NCBI GenBank assembly: GCA_947628965.1
Contig: CANRBV010000007.1
Coordinates: 1-44,480 of the forward strand
Source of the DNA: an uncultured Bacilli bacterium
GTDB lineage: Bacteria; Bacillota_I; Bacilli_A; RF39; UBA660
Reading direction: 5' to 3'
DNA: 44,480 bases
Positions within the stretch are counted from its first letter, which is position 1. Each line of letters begins with the position of its first letter. This document shows positions 16,091 through 26,916 of the stretch, in pieces. The notes below the pieces were generated by a model. That model searched no databases and had not been told where the DNA came from. It saw only the letters and a program-made list of their open reading frames with translations. The position numbers and the translations under genes were made by a program.

Positions 16091-17188
16091 CTAATCTGCT
16101 AAAAAATCCTTTAACTTTTTAGCACGAGATGGATGTCTTAATTTACGCAAGGCTTTTGCTTCTATTTGACGAATACGTTCGCGGGTAACATTGAATTTTT
16201 TCCCAACTTCTTCCAATGTATGGCTTGTACCATCGACTAAACCAAAGCGAAGTTCTAAAACTTCTTGTTCTCTTTCTTGTAAAGTTTCCAAAACGGCTTT
16301 AATTTCTTCTTTTAAAATTTCATTTGTTGCATATTCTTCAGGTGTCATTGAACTAGCATCAGGTACAAAATCTCCTAAATGAGAATCTTCTTCTTCTCCA
16401 ATAGGCGTTTCTAAAGAAACAGGATCTTGACTAATTTTAATAACTTCACGTACTTTATCAACAGAAATTCCCATTTTTTTGGCAACTTCTTCTTCACTTG
16501 GTTCACGATTTAATTCAAGTGTTAATTGTCTTTGAATACGAGCCATTTTATTAATAGTTTCCACCATATGAACTGGAACACGTATCGTTCTTGCTTGATC
16601 TGCTAAAGCACGGGTAATGGCTTGACGAATCCACCAAGTAGCATAAGTTGAAAATTTAAAACCTTTATCATAATCAAACTTATCTACGGCTTTCATAAGA
16701 CCAATATTTCCCTCTTGAATTAAATCTAAAAATAAAAGGCCTCTTCCCACATAGCGTTTTGCAATACTAACAACTAAACGAAGATTGGATTCTGCTAAAA
16801 TATTTTTAGCCATTTCATCTCCTGTTGCAGCTTTTTTTGATAAGTCTAACTCTTGTTCAGGAGATAATAAACTAATTTTACCAATTTCTTTTAAATACAT
16901 ACGTACAGGGTCGTTTATATTAACATCTTTTGTTATTTCAGCATCATCTAAAATAATTGGTTCTTCTTTATCAAGCAGTTTTGCTTCTCCACTAGCAGTT
17001 TCATCATCTTCTGAGACAACTTCAATATTGTTTTCAACCAAAGCACTATATAATTCGTCTAATGAATCATTGTCGACGTCCAATCCCTTTAAGCAAACAG
17101 CAATTTGTTCAAATGTTATTAGCCCTTTTTCTTTTCCTAATTTAATTAATTCTTCTTTTCTTTCTTCAAATGTTTTAATTTCTTTCAT
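16091..17188 (-). CDS. rpoD: RNA polymerase primary sigma factor RpoD/SigA
   Basis: Complete region 2-4 signatures ([39 protein letters not shown]). Confidence 0.97.
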   Translation of the reverse strand: MKEIKTFEERKEELIKLGKEKGLITFEQIAVCLKGLDVDNDSLDELYSALVENNIEVVSEDDETASGEAKLLDKEEPIILDDAEITKDVNINDPVRMYLKEIGKISLLSPEQELDLSKKAATGDEMAKNILAESNLRLVVSIAKRYVGRGLLFLDLIQEGNIGLMKAVDKFDYDKGFKFSTYATWWIRQAITRALADQARTIRVPVHMVETINKMARIQRQLTLELNREPSEEEVAKKMGISVDKVREVIKISQDPVSLETPIGEEEDSHLGDFVPDASSMTPEEYATNEILKEEIKAVLETLQEREQEVLELRFGLVDGTSHTLEEVGKKFNVTRERIRQIEAKALRKLRHPSRAKKLKDFLAD

Positions 17189-17257
17189 TTTTACACATCC
17201 TTTTATTTATTCCACTTTCCTTTTTATAATCCTTTTTTTCTTAAATGTAAAATTTCT

Positions 17258-18997
17258 TTAGTCACCATTTTCCTTTTTTAGTTCGGTAATCTTTTCTAAT
17301 AAAGCCATTTTTTTATTTACGTCATATTCTTCTTTAATTAAGGCTTTTAATTTATTAATTTCTTCTTTTTTAATTTTTTTACGTATGATTGCAAGTAATT
17401 CCAACATTTCTTCTTCTGTTAAAACTAAATCTTTTTCATTACTTATTATAGCCATTATTTCATCTTTTAAATTCATATTTTCAGCATAAGTAATAAAATC
17501 AGCTAGATTAATTGTCTTATTTTTTTCTAAATAATATACTATTTCATTTGCAATAATTCGATGTTCTTTAGTTGGAAAAACGCCCAATTTTGTTTGATAA
17601 AGTCGAACATATTCTTTATCATTCATCATATAAAATAAAATTTTTCTACATATTTTATCATAACTACTTTGTCTTTCTTCTTTTTTTTCTACCCTTTTTT
17701 CATTTCTTTTCTTCTCTTCTAATTCTGTCATTCCCAATTGCTCTTTTAAAACGGTGTAACTTATATTATAATCATTACTTAATTTTTGTAAAGTCACTTC
17801 TTTTAAGATAATATCATTTGTATTTTTTAAACCATCTATAACAGCTTTTATATATTCAGCTAAATCAGAAGCATCATTTAAATTTTTATTTTTTTTAAAA
17901 TAATTTAATTTAAAATCTACAAAAGAAATCGCATTTTTAATAACTTCTTCCATTGCTTCTTTACCATTTTTAATAATATAAGAATCGGGATCTTTTTCTC
18001 CACTCAATCGAACAATTTGAAACGGAATTTGATTTTCTTCTAATAGATTTCCTACAGTAAGAGTAGCATTTTCCCCTGCACTATCATTATCCAGCATTAA
18101 AATAACTTTACTTCTTAATTTTTTAAATATTGCCATCTGTTCTTTTGTAATACTTGTCCCCATAAGAGCAACGACATTTTTAATGCCAACAGAATAAAGT
18201 CGAATAGCATCCATATTCCCTTCTACTACTATAACTTCTTTTAAAAGTCGAATGCTATCAAATGCCCGATGATAATTGAACAGAATATTTCCTTTTTTAA
18301 AAAGAATGGTTTCTTTTGTATTTATATATTTGGGAGTTTCTTCTTTTAAATAGCATCTAGCTGTAAAACCAACAACTTGTCCATCCAAATTATGAATAGG
18401 AAACATAATACGATTTTGAAAAAGATCATGCTCCTCATTTCCAATTTGGTGTACTAAACCAATGGATTCCAATAGTTTATCAGAATATCCCTTTTTGGAA
18501 AGAATTTTATAAAGCATATTTTGATCCATAGCTAAACCAATAGAAAAATCTTTAATAGTGTTTTCATGTAAGTCTCTTTTTTTTAAGTATTCAATTGCTT
18601 TTTTTCCAGATTCTGTATTTAAGTTATTTTGATAAAACTTTAATGCCAAATCCATGGCTTCATTTTCCTCTTTAAATTTTATTTCTTTTTTCTTTGAAAA
18701 ATTTACCGCTACGGATATGCCTACTTTACTAGCAATTAATTCCACTGCTTCAGCAAAAGAAATATTTAAAAAATTTTCTACAAATGTAAAAACATTTCCT
18801 GTTGCACCACAAGAAAAACATTTATAGATTTGCTTTTCTTCTGAAACACTCATACTTGGTGAATGGTCTTCATGAAAAGGACATACACCAAAATAATTTT
18901 TTCCTTTTTGAGTTAAAGGTACATAGGATGAAATAACATCAACAATAGAGGCACTACTACGAATTCGATTGATTTCCTCTTGTTCAATAAAGGCCAT
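17258..18997 (-). CDS. dnaG: DNA primase DnaG
   Basis: Zinc-binding CPFHEDHSPSM...CFSCGATG, TOPRIM VVEGNMDAI; likely start MAFIEQEEI. Confidence 0.96.
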   Translation of the reverse strand: MAFIEQEEINRIRSSASIVDVISSYVPLTQKGKNYFGVCPFHEDHSPSMSVSEEKQIYKCFSCGATGNVFTFVENFLNISFAEAVELIASKVGISVAVNFSKKKEIKFKEENEAMDLALKFYQNNLNTESGKKAIEYLKKRDLHENTIKDFSIGLAMDQNMLYKILSKKGYSDKLLESIGLVHQIGNEEHDLFQNRIMFPIHNLDGQVVGFTARCYLKEETPKYINTKETILFKKGNILFNYHRAFDSIRLLKEVIVVEGNMDAIRLYSVGIKNVVALMGTSITKEQMAIFKKLRSKVILMLDNDSAGENATLTVGNLLEENQIPFQIVRLSGEKDPDSYIIKNGKEAMEEVIKNAISFVDFKLNYFKKNKNLNDASDLAEYIKAVIDGLKNTNDIILKEVTLQKLSNDYNISYTVLKEQLGMTELEEKKRNEKRVEKKEERQSSYDKICRKILFYMMNDKEYVRLYQTKLGVFPTKEHRIIANEIVYYLEKNKTINLADFITYAENMNLKDEIMAIISNEKDLVLTEEEMLELLAIIRKKIKKEEINKLKALIKEEYDVNKKMALLEKITELKKENGD

Positions 18998-19097
18998 AAA
19001 AAAGAACCTCCTACTTATATATATTACCCCCAAGCTCTTCATTTCCTTCTTTTTTTGACAAAAAAATACGACTTTTTTATAAAAATCGTATTTTTTT

Positions 19098-19511
19098 CTA
19101 AATTTCCGTTAGTTTTCCTGTGTTGATTGCAATGACTACTAACTGTAAATTTGTATTTAAATTTGTATAAAAAACAATTTTAGATTCGTCCACCAAAAAA
19201 TTTTTTTCTATTTTTTGATAATATTTTTTTAATACTTTAAAATAATAGATTCCATCTTCTTTTTCTATAAAAAACGTATCTAATGGATCTAACTGTTCTA
19301 AAGTGGTTTTTTTAACCATATAAATATTATTTCCTTTTTCTTGCCATTTTATTTTAGGAATAGAAAAATTATCTTCATTTGTTTGATAAAAAAGCGCTTT
19401 ATCGGTTCTAAATAAAAATAACCAAAACGGAAGTAGAAAAAGATAAAAACTATTTTTTAAAGACATAATAAGTATTACCAAAAAGAAAAAGGTATAATAA
19501 AATAGATACAC
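19098..19511 (-). CDS. Membrane-anchored hypothetical protein, possibly sortase-like fold
   Basis: N-terminal TM then beta-rich domain; no catalytic Cys seen. Confidence 0.4.
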   Translation of the reverse strand: MYLFYYTFFFLVILIMSLKNSFYLFLLPFWLFLFRTDKALFYQTNEDNFSIPKIKWQEKGNNIYMVKKTTLEQLDPLDTFFIEKEDGIYYFKVLKKYYQKIEKNFLVDESKIVFYTNLNTNLQLVVIAINTGKLTEI

Positions 19512-20433
19512 TATTTTTAAAAGTATTTGGAACAGGTACCATTTCCTCTACTACTAAATCCTCTTCCTTTTGGTTATCGTTTTCTTTTATATTATTTTCA
19601 ATTTGTAAATCTTGGGAAAAATTTTCATTAGAACCATTTTCTTCCAAATGCTCTTCTTTAGAATTACTATCTTCTATTTTCTTTTCATAATGAATATTTG
19701 AAGTATAAGCATTTTCACAAATTGTATCCATGTAAATATATTTTGAATCATTATTTTGCCACATTTTCAAAGCACCACAATCCAATTTAGGTATAAAATG
19801 AAGAATATAATCCTCTAAATCATCTTCTAATTCAATTAGAATTCGCTTATCATCTTCAATTACTTTCATATGTTCTCCTTCAATTTTAAAATGCTTCAAA
19901 ATATAAGAATCTGTTATTTCCATTTGTTTATTTTCGGTAGTTAAATCTGGATAAGAAAAAGAATTTTCTTTTATATTTTTTTCAATTTGAGCTATTTCTT
20001 TTGTAAAAATAGTAATAGGATTTTCATAATTATTTACAAAAGTGACTGTATAGTTTCTAAATGCTTTGTCCACTAAATACTGCGTTGCAAAATAGTATTC
20101 ATTCGCATTTTGATTATTATAATTATATCCATAATAAAGAATTTTGGATATTTCTTTCATTACTTTTTCATCAACATCAATCTTATTTTCTTCATATTCT
20201 TGTTCAAAATAAAATAAACTTCGAGGATTAATTGAAAAGTATCCTCTACTTTGTTCATCTTCAATTTTGATTAATCTTTTAGTATTATAAAAAGTACTAT
20301 TATTCTCCGTAATCTTTAAATAATAATTGAAATACATACTTGTTTCGGTAAATTTCTTGGCATAGACAGAATGAACAAATAAGGTTAAACTACCTACTAC
20401 TACAAGAGCAAAACTAATTATATTTTTTTTCAT
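19450..20433 (-). CDS. Secreted/membrane-anchored protein with C-terminal VPVPNT-TM-basic tail
   Basis: Signal peptide MKKNIISFALVVVGSLTLFVHSVYA; C-terminus VPVPNTFKNSVSILLYLFLFGNTYYVFKK. Confidence 0.6.
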   Translation of the reverse strand: MKKNIISFALVVVGSLTLFVHSVYAKKFTETSMYFNYYLKITENNSTFYNTKRLIKIEDEQSRGYFSINPRSLFYFEQEYEENKIDVDEKVMKEISKILYYGYNYNNQNANEYYFATQYLVDKAFRNYTVTFVNNYENPITIFTKEIAQIEKNIKENSFSYPDLTTENKQMEITDSYILKHFKIEGEHMKVIEDDKRILIELEDDLEDYILHFIPKLDCGALKMWQNNDSKYIYMDTICENAYTSNIHYEKKIEDSNSKEEHLEENGSNENFSQDLQIENNIKENDNQKEEDLVVEEMVPVPNTFKNSVSILLYLFLFGNTYYVFKK

Positions 20434-20523
20434 TTTTTCTCCTTTTTAGGAAGTGAGCATTTAAAAAATAGCACAAAAAAATTAGTTTGTAAAATTACCA
20501 ATTTTGTAAATCTGTTACGACTT

Positions 20524-21426
20524 TTATGAAATTTGACGAAGAATTTGTTTAATTTGAAGAAAGTTTAAACCTATAAGAAGCAAATTTGCTAATATTAAAG
20601 ATAAATACGCTCCTTCATAAAAATTTGTAAGTAAACTAAAGGGAAGTATTAAAAATCCTACCAATATACTATACAATGTTATTCTTTTTTTAGAATAAGG
20701 GGAAAAAGAAGATAGAGGAGCTAAAAATACGAGTAGAAATAGTACATCACTTGAGAACATATGAGCTAATAAAAAATTCATATCTCCTTTATAAATAGAA
20801 AAAAATAGTAAAGAAAGAAAGTAAATTCCATAGCTATAAAATGGAATTTCTTTTTTATAATAAGTATCAAAAACTAAAAGGAGAAAAGAAATTAAAATTA
20901 AAACAGCACTGGATGTAAATAAACCACCTTTTATATATCCAAATATACCATCTAAATAAGAGTAAACAAATAGACCACTCTCTTCTAAAAGATTTGCATA
21001 ATTGTAATGTCCAAGACAAAGCAAAATAGCAATTAAAAATAATTTCCCAAAAACAATAAAATGAAAATCCAAATCCTTCTTACTAATCCATAATGTATTT
21101 AAAAACAATAAAAAGGTTAAAACAAACAAAAATAGAAAAATGTTTGTTCCTATAGGAATAATTAGACTAAACAAAAGCCCATAGAATTTATTATTGTAAG
21201 GCATTTTATTTTTGAATAAATAATCGAATAATGCTCCTATACCAAATCCACTGATGGGAAAAAGCAATATATAAAACAAATGGGAAACTGGATAATAATG
21301 ATTTAAGTAAGGTACTAAACCATTTTTATACCAACCAAAGAGAATTAAAAATAAAAAACAAAGATATAACTTTTGAATTAAACTAATTCGAATACGCTTA
21401 TGAATTCTACTCATCATTATCACCAC
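20524..21426 (-). CDS. RnfD-like polytopic membrane protein
   Basis: Many TM segments; overlaps and is co-transcribed with an RnfC-like gene. Confidence 0.5.
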   Translation of the reverse strand: MVIMMSRIHKRIRISLIQKLYLCFLFLILFGWYKNGLVPYLNHYYPVSHLFYILLFPISGFGIGALFDYLFKNKMPYNNKFYGLLFSLIIPIGTNIFLFLFVLTFLLFLNTLWISKKDLDFHFIVFGKLFLIAILLCLGHYNYANLLEESGLFVYSYLDGIFGYIKGGLFTSSAVLILISFLLLVFDTYYKKEIPFYSYGIYFLSLLFFSIYKGDMNFLLAHMFSSDVLFLLVFLAPLSSFSPYSKKRITLYSILVGFLILPFSLLTNFYEGAYLSLILANLLLIGLNFLQIKQILRQIS

Positions 21427-22543
21427 TTAAATATTTTTGTAGAGGAATATAGGAAGGACAAATATATGTACATAGTCCGCATTGGATACAGCTGACTTTT
21501 AATCCCAATTTATATGCCATTAAAGGATTTTTATGAAAAGGACAAATACTAATACATTTTCCACATTTAATACAACTTTTTTGGATGCGTTGTTCTTTTT
21601 TCATTACAATAATCCCTTGTATTTCTTTTGTAACTATCAAATGATTTAAATCAAGTTGTAATCCCCCCATCATTCCATTTACATAAAAAGAACAAGTACT
21701 TAAATCTTCCACATAGTATTTATTAAAAATATCGGCGACATTCACGCCATACTTTGTTTTAATTATTAAAGGTTTAGAAATTCCATTGCCATTAATCGTA
21801 ATATGTTTTTCTACTAGAGGTTTTCGTTTTTTTAAATTAACATATATTTCATAAATTTCACTGGCTTTTAAATATAATACAGAATCTTGAATACGCAAAT
21901 AGCGAGTTAAAAAGGTTTCTTTTCCAATTAAGTATAAATCATCGACTAATCTAATTTCCATATTTTTATACATTCCAAGTATATTTTGATAAGCCAAAAT
22001 AGTTTTACTATCGGTATTTTTTAAAGCAATGATAGCATTCCCGTTAGGAATAGTTGTTAGTAAAGCATCAATTGCATCGACAATATATTTGGTTTTTTCT
22101 TGTTGTAAAAAAGACTCATTTACAATGTAAGGTTCATCGTCAATACCAGAAATTAGCAATGTATTACCCGTGTAATTTGCAATCTTTTCTTTCAATCGAC
22201 TATCAAATAAGCTTTCAATTATTTCTTCTTTTTTTAATCCATTTATCTTTTTGCGTGTTGCTTTGGTATTACCACTCTTTTCTTGATAATCATTAGCAAG
22301 AACTAAACAATTTACTTTTTTGCCATTCGAAACTAAACAAGTATCAATTCCCGTTAATTTCCCAGATACTGGTGCATAAGTATTTTCATATAGCATAGTA
22401 TCTTTTTTAATATGCCTTTCTTTTTTTAGATCTTCTTTTCTAGGGGGAAAAGGTACATAAATCAAATCAGGTGTATTATAGGAAACACTTTCTATCGGCG
22501 TATTTAAACTATCATTTTTATCTAATTTTATTAGTTTTGCCAT
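21407..22543 (-). CDS. RnfC-like 4Fe-4S electron-transport protein
   Basis: YAPVSGKLTGI barrel-sandwich-like segment; two ferredoxin motifs CIKCGKCISICP and CIQCGLCTYICP. Confidence 0.75.
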   Translation of the reverse strand: MAKLIKLDKNDSLNTPIESVSYNTPDLIYVPFPPRKEDLKKERHIKKDTMLYENTYAPVSGKLTGIDTCLVSNGKKVNCLVLANDYQEKSGNTKATRKKINGLKKEEIIESLFDSRLKEKIANYTGNTLLISGIDDEPYIVNESFLQQEKTKYIVDAIDALLTTIPNGNAIIALKNTDSKTILAYQNILGMYKNMEIRLVDDLYLIGKETFLTRYLRIQDSVLYLKASEIYEIYVNLKKRKPLVEKHITINGNGISKPLIIKTKYGVNVADIFNKYYVEDLSTCSFYVNGMMGGLQLDLNHLIVTKEIQGIIVMKKEQRIQKSCIKCGKCISICPFHKNPLMAYKLGLKVSCIQCGLCTYICPSYIPLQKYLSGDNDE

Positions 22544-22576
22544 AATTTCACCACTTTTTTTATTATACACTATTTT

Positions 22577-24340
22577 TTAATGAAAGTCTTTTAAAAATAA
22601 ATATAAATTTTTAGCAACATCAACAGGAAGAAGTTTTTTTAGTTCTTCTTCACTTGCCTCTTTCATTTTCGCAACACTTCCATATTTTTTAATTAATGTT
22701 TTTTTACGTTTTTCCCCTATTCCTTCAATATTATCTAGAACACTGCCAATACTTCCCTTACTTCTTATGGTTCGATGATAATTAATCGTATAACGATGGA
22801 CTTCATCTTGCATACGGGTTAAATAATGAAATAAATTGCTGGTTCGATCAATTTCTACTACTTCGTAGGTATCTCCCCTTACCAAATCATTGGTTCTATG
22901 GTGTTCGTTTTTCTTAAGTCCACAAACAAATATGGGTAAATAAAGCTCTTCTAACACTTCTTGACAAGCATGAATTTGACTTAATCCCCCATCGACAATA
23001 ATTAAATCAGGGCATTCTTTTTTTTCGAGCATCATGCGATAGTATCTTCGGTATATGACTTCTTTCATTGTATGATAATCATCGTTTTTATCAATTTGAA
23101 TTTTAAATTTACGATATTCACTTTTAGCAGGTCTTCCATTTTTAAAGACAACCATCCCACTTACGGAAAAATTGCCAAAAAGATTGGAGTTATCAAATAA
23201 ATCTATTCGATTTAAATTTTCTAATCCCAGCAAATTTTTCAATTCTTCATTTGCACTTTCCGTTTTATATTCATCTTTTTTAATAAGTTCAATTTCATTT
23301 TCCAGATTTATTTTTGAATTTGTAATCGCCATTTCCACTAATTTTTTCTTAGGTCCGCGCGTTGGAACACTAAATTTTGTTTGAATCAAATTTTCGAGTA
23401 ACGGTGCATGCATATCCTCTTCTACTAAAATTTCTTTTGGAATTTCATGACGCGCATAAAAATGCATAATGTACTCATCTAAATCATCATGAACATCACT
23501 TACTAAAGGAAAAATATCCGATTTTCCTCCTACCATCTTTCCATTGCGCAAGAAAAAGAATTGAATGCTTACATAGCCTTTGTCAAAATAGTAACCGATA
23601 ATATCACGATTTACCAAATCGTGTAATTCCACTTTTTGCTTATCCATAATGATTTTTATATATTCTAGTTCTTTTTTCATTTCCAAAGCCATTTCAAAAT
23701 TTAAATTTTCACTATATTCTTTCATTTTAGATTCTAAACGGCTTACTAAAACTTTATCATTTCCATTTAAAAAACTTAAGATTTCCTTTTCCATTTCAGC
23801 GACTTTTTCATGATCAAGTTGTTTACTACAATACCCTAAACATTCATGAATATGATAATACAAACAAAGTTCCTTTTTAACTCCATCACATTTTTTTAGT
23901 GGGTAAACACGATTTAAAAGATTCACAATTCTTCTTGCTGCATAGGCATTTGGATAGGGTCCAAATAACTTTTTATTATCTTTTTTTCGAACATTTAGAT
24001 ATCGAGATACTTTAACTCTTGGATAAGGTTTGGCAATATATTCAATATAAGGGTAACTTTTATCGTCTTTTAATAAAATATTGTATTTCGGATTAAATTC
24101 TTTAATTAAGTTCATTTCTAAAACGAAAGCTTCTAGTTCACTTCCTGCAACAATATAGGTAAAATCGGCAATTTCTGAAACCATTTTTTTGGTTTTTCCT
24201 GTTTGGGTACGATTAAAATAAGAAGAAACTCGGCGATGTAGGTCTTTTGCTTTGCCAACATAGATAATAACTCCATCGCGATTACGCATCTGATAACTTC
24301 CTGGTAAATGAGGAATTAAAGATAATTTTTCTTTAAACAT
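22577..24340 (-). CDS. uvrC: Excinuclease ABC subunit C
   Basis: LPGSYQMRNRDGVIIYVGKAKDLHRRVSSYF GIY-YIG; C-terminal HhH. Confidence 0.97.
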   Translation of the reverse strand: MFKEKLSLIPHLPGSYQMRNRDGVIIYVGKAKDLHRRVSSYFNRTQTGKTKKMVSEIADFTYIVAGSELEAFVLEMNLIKEFNPKYNILLKDDKSYPYIEYIAKPYPRVKVSRYLNVRKKDNKKLFGPYPNAYAARRIVNLLNRVYPLKKCDGVKKELCLYYHIHECLGYCSKQLDHEKVAEMEKEILSFLNGNDKVLVSRLESKMKEYSENLNFEMALEMKKELEYIKIIMDKQKVELHDLVNRDIIGYYFDKGYVSIQFFFLRNGKMVGGKSDIFPLVSDVHDDLDEYIMHFYARHEIPKEILVEEDMHAPLLENLIQTKFSVPTRGPKKKLVEMAITNSKINLENEIELIKKDEYKTESANEELKNLLGLENLNRIDLFDNSNLFGNFSVSGMVVFKNGRPAKSEYRKFKIQIDKNDDYHTMKEVIYRRYYRMMLEKKECPDLIIVDGGLSQIHACQEVLEELYLPIFVCGLKKNEHHRTNDLVRGDTYEVVEIDRTSNLFHYLTRMQDEVHRYTINYHRTIRSKGSIGSVLDNIEGIGEKRKKTLIKKYGSVAKMKEASEEELKKLLPVDVAKNLYLFLKDFH

Positions 24341-24436
24341 AGTTTTCCTCCTTTCAAATTCCATTTATTACTTATTATAGCATTTTTCTCTTTTTTAATC
24401 TATGGAAACGCGCTATAATAACCAAAAGGTGTTTTT

Positions 24437-24787
24437 ATGAAATTAATAAATACATATACATATGAGATTAAAAAATCAAAATTTATTGCTTTTTATTATG
24501 AAATTGAAAAAGAAGAAGAAGCTTTAAATATTTTAGCTAATTTAAAAAAAGAACATAAGAAAGCCAAACACATTCCTTATGCCTATAAAATAGATACCAT
24601 CATTCGCAAAAGTGATGATAAAGAACCTAGTAATACGGCAGGTACACCCATTTATCATTTAATTGAAAAACAAAACTTAAATCATATTTTTATTGCTGTT
24701 GTACGCTATTTTGGGGGAATAAAATTAGGAACAGGTGGTTTAACGCGGGCTTATCTAACCGCAACCAAAGAAGTATTAAATGTCTAA
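24437..24787 (+). CDS. YigZ/IMPACT family protein
   Basis: KSKFIA, DKEPSNTAGTPI, VVRYFGGIKLGTGGLTRAY. Confidence 0.92.
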   Translation: MKLINTYTYEIKKSKFIAFYYEIEKEEEALNILANLKKEHKKAKHIPYAYKIDTIIRKSDDKEPSNTAGTPIYHLIEKQNLNHIFIAVVRYFGGIKLGTGGLTRAYLTATKEVLNV

Positions 24788-24828
24788 ATCTTATTAATTA
24801 AAAAAAAGAAAAAAATATTTTCTTCCTT

Positions 24829-25122
24829 TTATAAATCTTTTAAAATTCTCTCAATTTCTTCCTTTGTTTTAAAACCAATTTCTTTTTTAACTTCTTTTTT
24901 ATCTTTAAAAAAGATGAGCGTAGGAATACTCATAATACCATATTTTCTTGCCAGATCTTCATGAGTATCCGTATTCACTTTTAAAATATTTGCATCCGTT
25001 AATTTTTCTAATACTTCTCCCATCATTTGACAAGGCCCACACCAATCAGCATAAAAATCTACTAATGTAATCCCCTCTTTTAAACAATCTTCTAAATTTT
25101 CATTTTCCAAGTATTTAATCAT
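24829..25122 (-). CDS. trxA: Thioredoxin
   Basis: FYADWCGPCQMM, YGIMSIPTLIFFKD. Confidence 0.93.
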   Translation of the reverse strand: MIKYLENENLEDCLKEGITLVDFYADWCGPCQMMGEVLEKLTDANILKVNTDTHEDLARKYGIMSIPTLIFFKDKKEVKKEIGFKTKEEIERILKDL

Positions 25123-25831
25123 TTTGCACCTCCTTATATTTTTCAATAATACCTTCTGCATTCTTAATATTTAATTTGCCTTTTTCTTGTAGCATAACAG
25201 CATTATCAATACTTAATACATTATATTTAAGAAGTATTTCCAATCCATCTTGATTTAATTTGTCCTTATCTTGTGTCGTCGTATAATTCTTATTTAAATC
25301 AACGACTTCCTTAATAGCAGAATAAGAATCCTTCATTACTTCACTTATAATAGGAGTCTTTCCTAATATAAAATCAGCTATTTTACTTTCCGTGATTAAA
25401 CTACTACGAACATTAAATTGAACAAGTAAAAATAAAACCGCAAAGATAAAGATATACATTTCGATAAGTCCAAAAATTGCTCCCAAAATTTTAGAAGGAA
25501 TTCCTAAAACAATCGTAAATTTTAAAATGGTTTCAATAATACCTGATATTTTAATAATAATTTTTAAAAGTATGGATAATAAGAAAAATAAAATTAAAAA
25601 TGCAATGGCTTCGTAAATTAATACATTTATAACACTAATTCCAACATTAAAAAATGGAAAATGAGTATATAAAAATACAGACAATGGATTTTTTAATGTA
25701 AAGGATAGAACAAAAACTAAAATCGTACCCACTAAAGAAACAACACTTTTAATAATTCCTTTTTTAAAACCTATAACCGCTCCTAAAAGTAAAAACAAAA
25801 TAATAACAGAATCAATAACACTTAACATCAT
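25115..25831 (-). CDS. CvpA family membrane protein
   Basis: N-terminal VIDSVIILFLLLGAVIGFKKGIIKSVVSLVGTI pattern. Confidence 0.8.
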   Translation of the reverse strand: MMLSVIDSVIILFLLLGAVIGFKKGIIKSVVSLVGTILVFVLSFTLKNPLSVFLYTHFPFFNVGISVINVLIYEAIAFLILFFLLSILLKIIIKISGIIETILKFTIVLGIPSKILGAIFGLIEMYIFIFAVLFLLVQFNVRSSLITESKIADFILGKTPIISEVMKDSYSAIKEVVDLNKNYTTTQDKDKLNQDGLEILLKYNVLSIDNAVMLQEKGKLNIKNAEGIIEKYKEVQND

Positions 25832-25941
25832 ATCATATCCTTTTCTATATTTAATTATATTATACCCAATAGAAAAAATCTATTAAAATTTCTTTTTATT
25901 TACTATTCTTGGTGGTAAAATATTCTTGAGGTGAAAGATAA

Positions 25942-26886
25942 ATGACGATTGTTTTTAAAGTAAGCGATAATATTAAAGAAAAAATGATTAATTATTATAA
26001 AGATTTAAAAAGACCTACAACTCCTCCTTATGCTATCTTTCAAGCCCAAGAAGCAGATACAATTATTACTTTATACGAAAGCGGTAAAGTAATGTTTCAA
26101 GGAATTAGTGCTGATATTGATGCGAATATTTGGGTTGATTTAGAAAAAAAGCTAAACAATCGTATCATTGATATTAATAAAGATAAAAAGGAAAAAGATA
26201 AATATAAAGAAGAATTAAAATATTATTATAGTATGTCAACTATTGGTTCTGATGAAGTTGGAACTGGCGATTTTTTTGGACCTATTATTGTTACAGCTTC
26301 CTATGTAGCGAAAGAAAAAATTGATTTTATCAATGAACTTGGAGTTAAAGATTCTAAAAAGTTAACCGATGAAAAAATTTTAAAGATTGCCCCTCTTCTT
26401 ATAAAAGAAATTCCTTATGTCAGTTTTACTTTAAAGAATAGCGAATATAACAAATATCAAAGTAAAGGATACAACATGAATAAAATTAAAGCAATTTTAC
26501 ATAATAAAGTTTTGTATGCCATCACCCATAAAGAAGAAAAATACCCCTATCAAAAAATAGTGGTTGATCAATTCGTCTACCCTAGAAAATATTTTGAACA
26601 TATTTTAGAATCCAACGAAAAAGTTTTAAATATTACATTTACGACAAAAGCTGAAAGTAAATGTGCTAGTGTAGCTGTTTCTAGTATTATAAGCCGTTAT
26701 TTCTTTTTAAAAAAGATGGACGAATTATCGAATGAATTGGGAATTGAAATACCAAAAGGAGCAAATGAAGTTGTCGATGAAGTTGGTAAAAAAATTGTAA
26801 GTCAATATGGATTTGATAAACTAAACGAAATTGCAAAACTAAACTTTAAAAACACTGCTAAAATAAAAGAAATCTTAAAGCAATAA
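25942..26886 (+). CDS. rnhC: Ribonuclease HIII
   Basis: GSDEVGTGDFFGPI, N-terminal TBP-like domain. Confidence 0.95.
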   Translation: MTIVFKVSDNIKEKMINYYKDLKRPTTPPYAIFQAQEADTIITLYESGKVMFQGISADIDANIWVDLEKKLNNRIIDINKDKKEKDKYKEELKYYYSMSTIGSDEVGTGDFFGPIIVTASYVAKEKIDFINELGVKDSKKLTDEKILKIAPLLIKEIPYVSFTLKNSEYNKYQSKGYNMNKIKAILHNKVLYAITHKEEKYPYQKIVVDQFVYPRKYFEHILESNEKVLNITFTTKAESKCASVAVSSIISRYFFLKKMDELSNELGIEIPKGANEVVDEVGKKIVSQYGFDKLNEIAKLNFKNTAKIKEILKQ

Positions 26887-26905
26887 AGATTTCTTTTATT
26901 TTTTT
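26865..26905 (+). terminator. Terminator overlapping the 3' end of rnhC
   Basis: AAAAGAAATCTT...AAGATTTCTTTTATTTTT. Confidence 0.65.
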
Positions 26906-26916
26906 ATTTGACTAAA

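Noticed and set aside
16785-17261. 158-aa + ORF antisense to rpoD
   Set aside because: Ser/Phe/Lys-rich shadow ORF of a highly conserved gene
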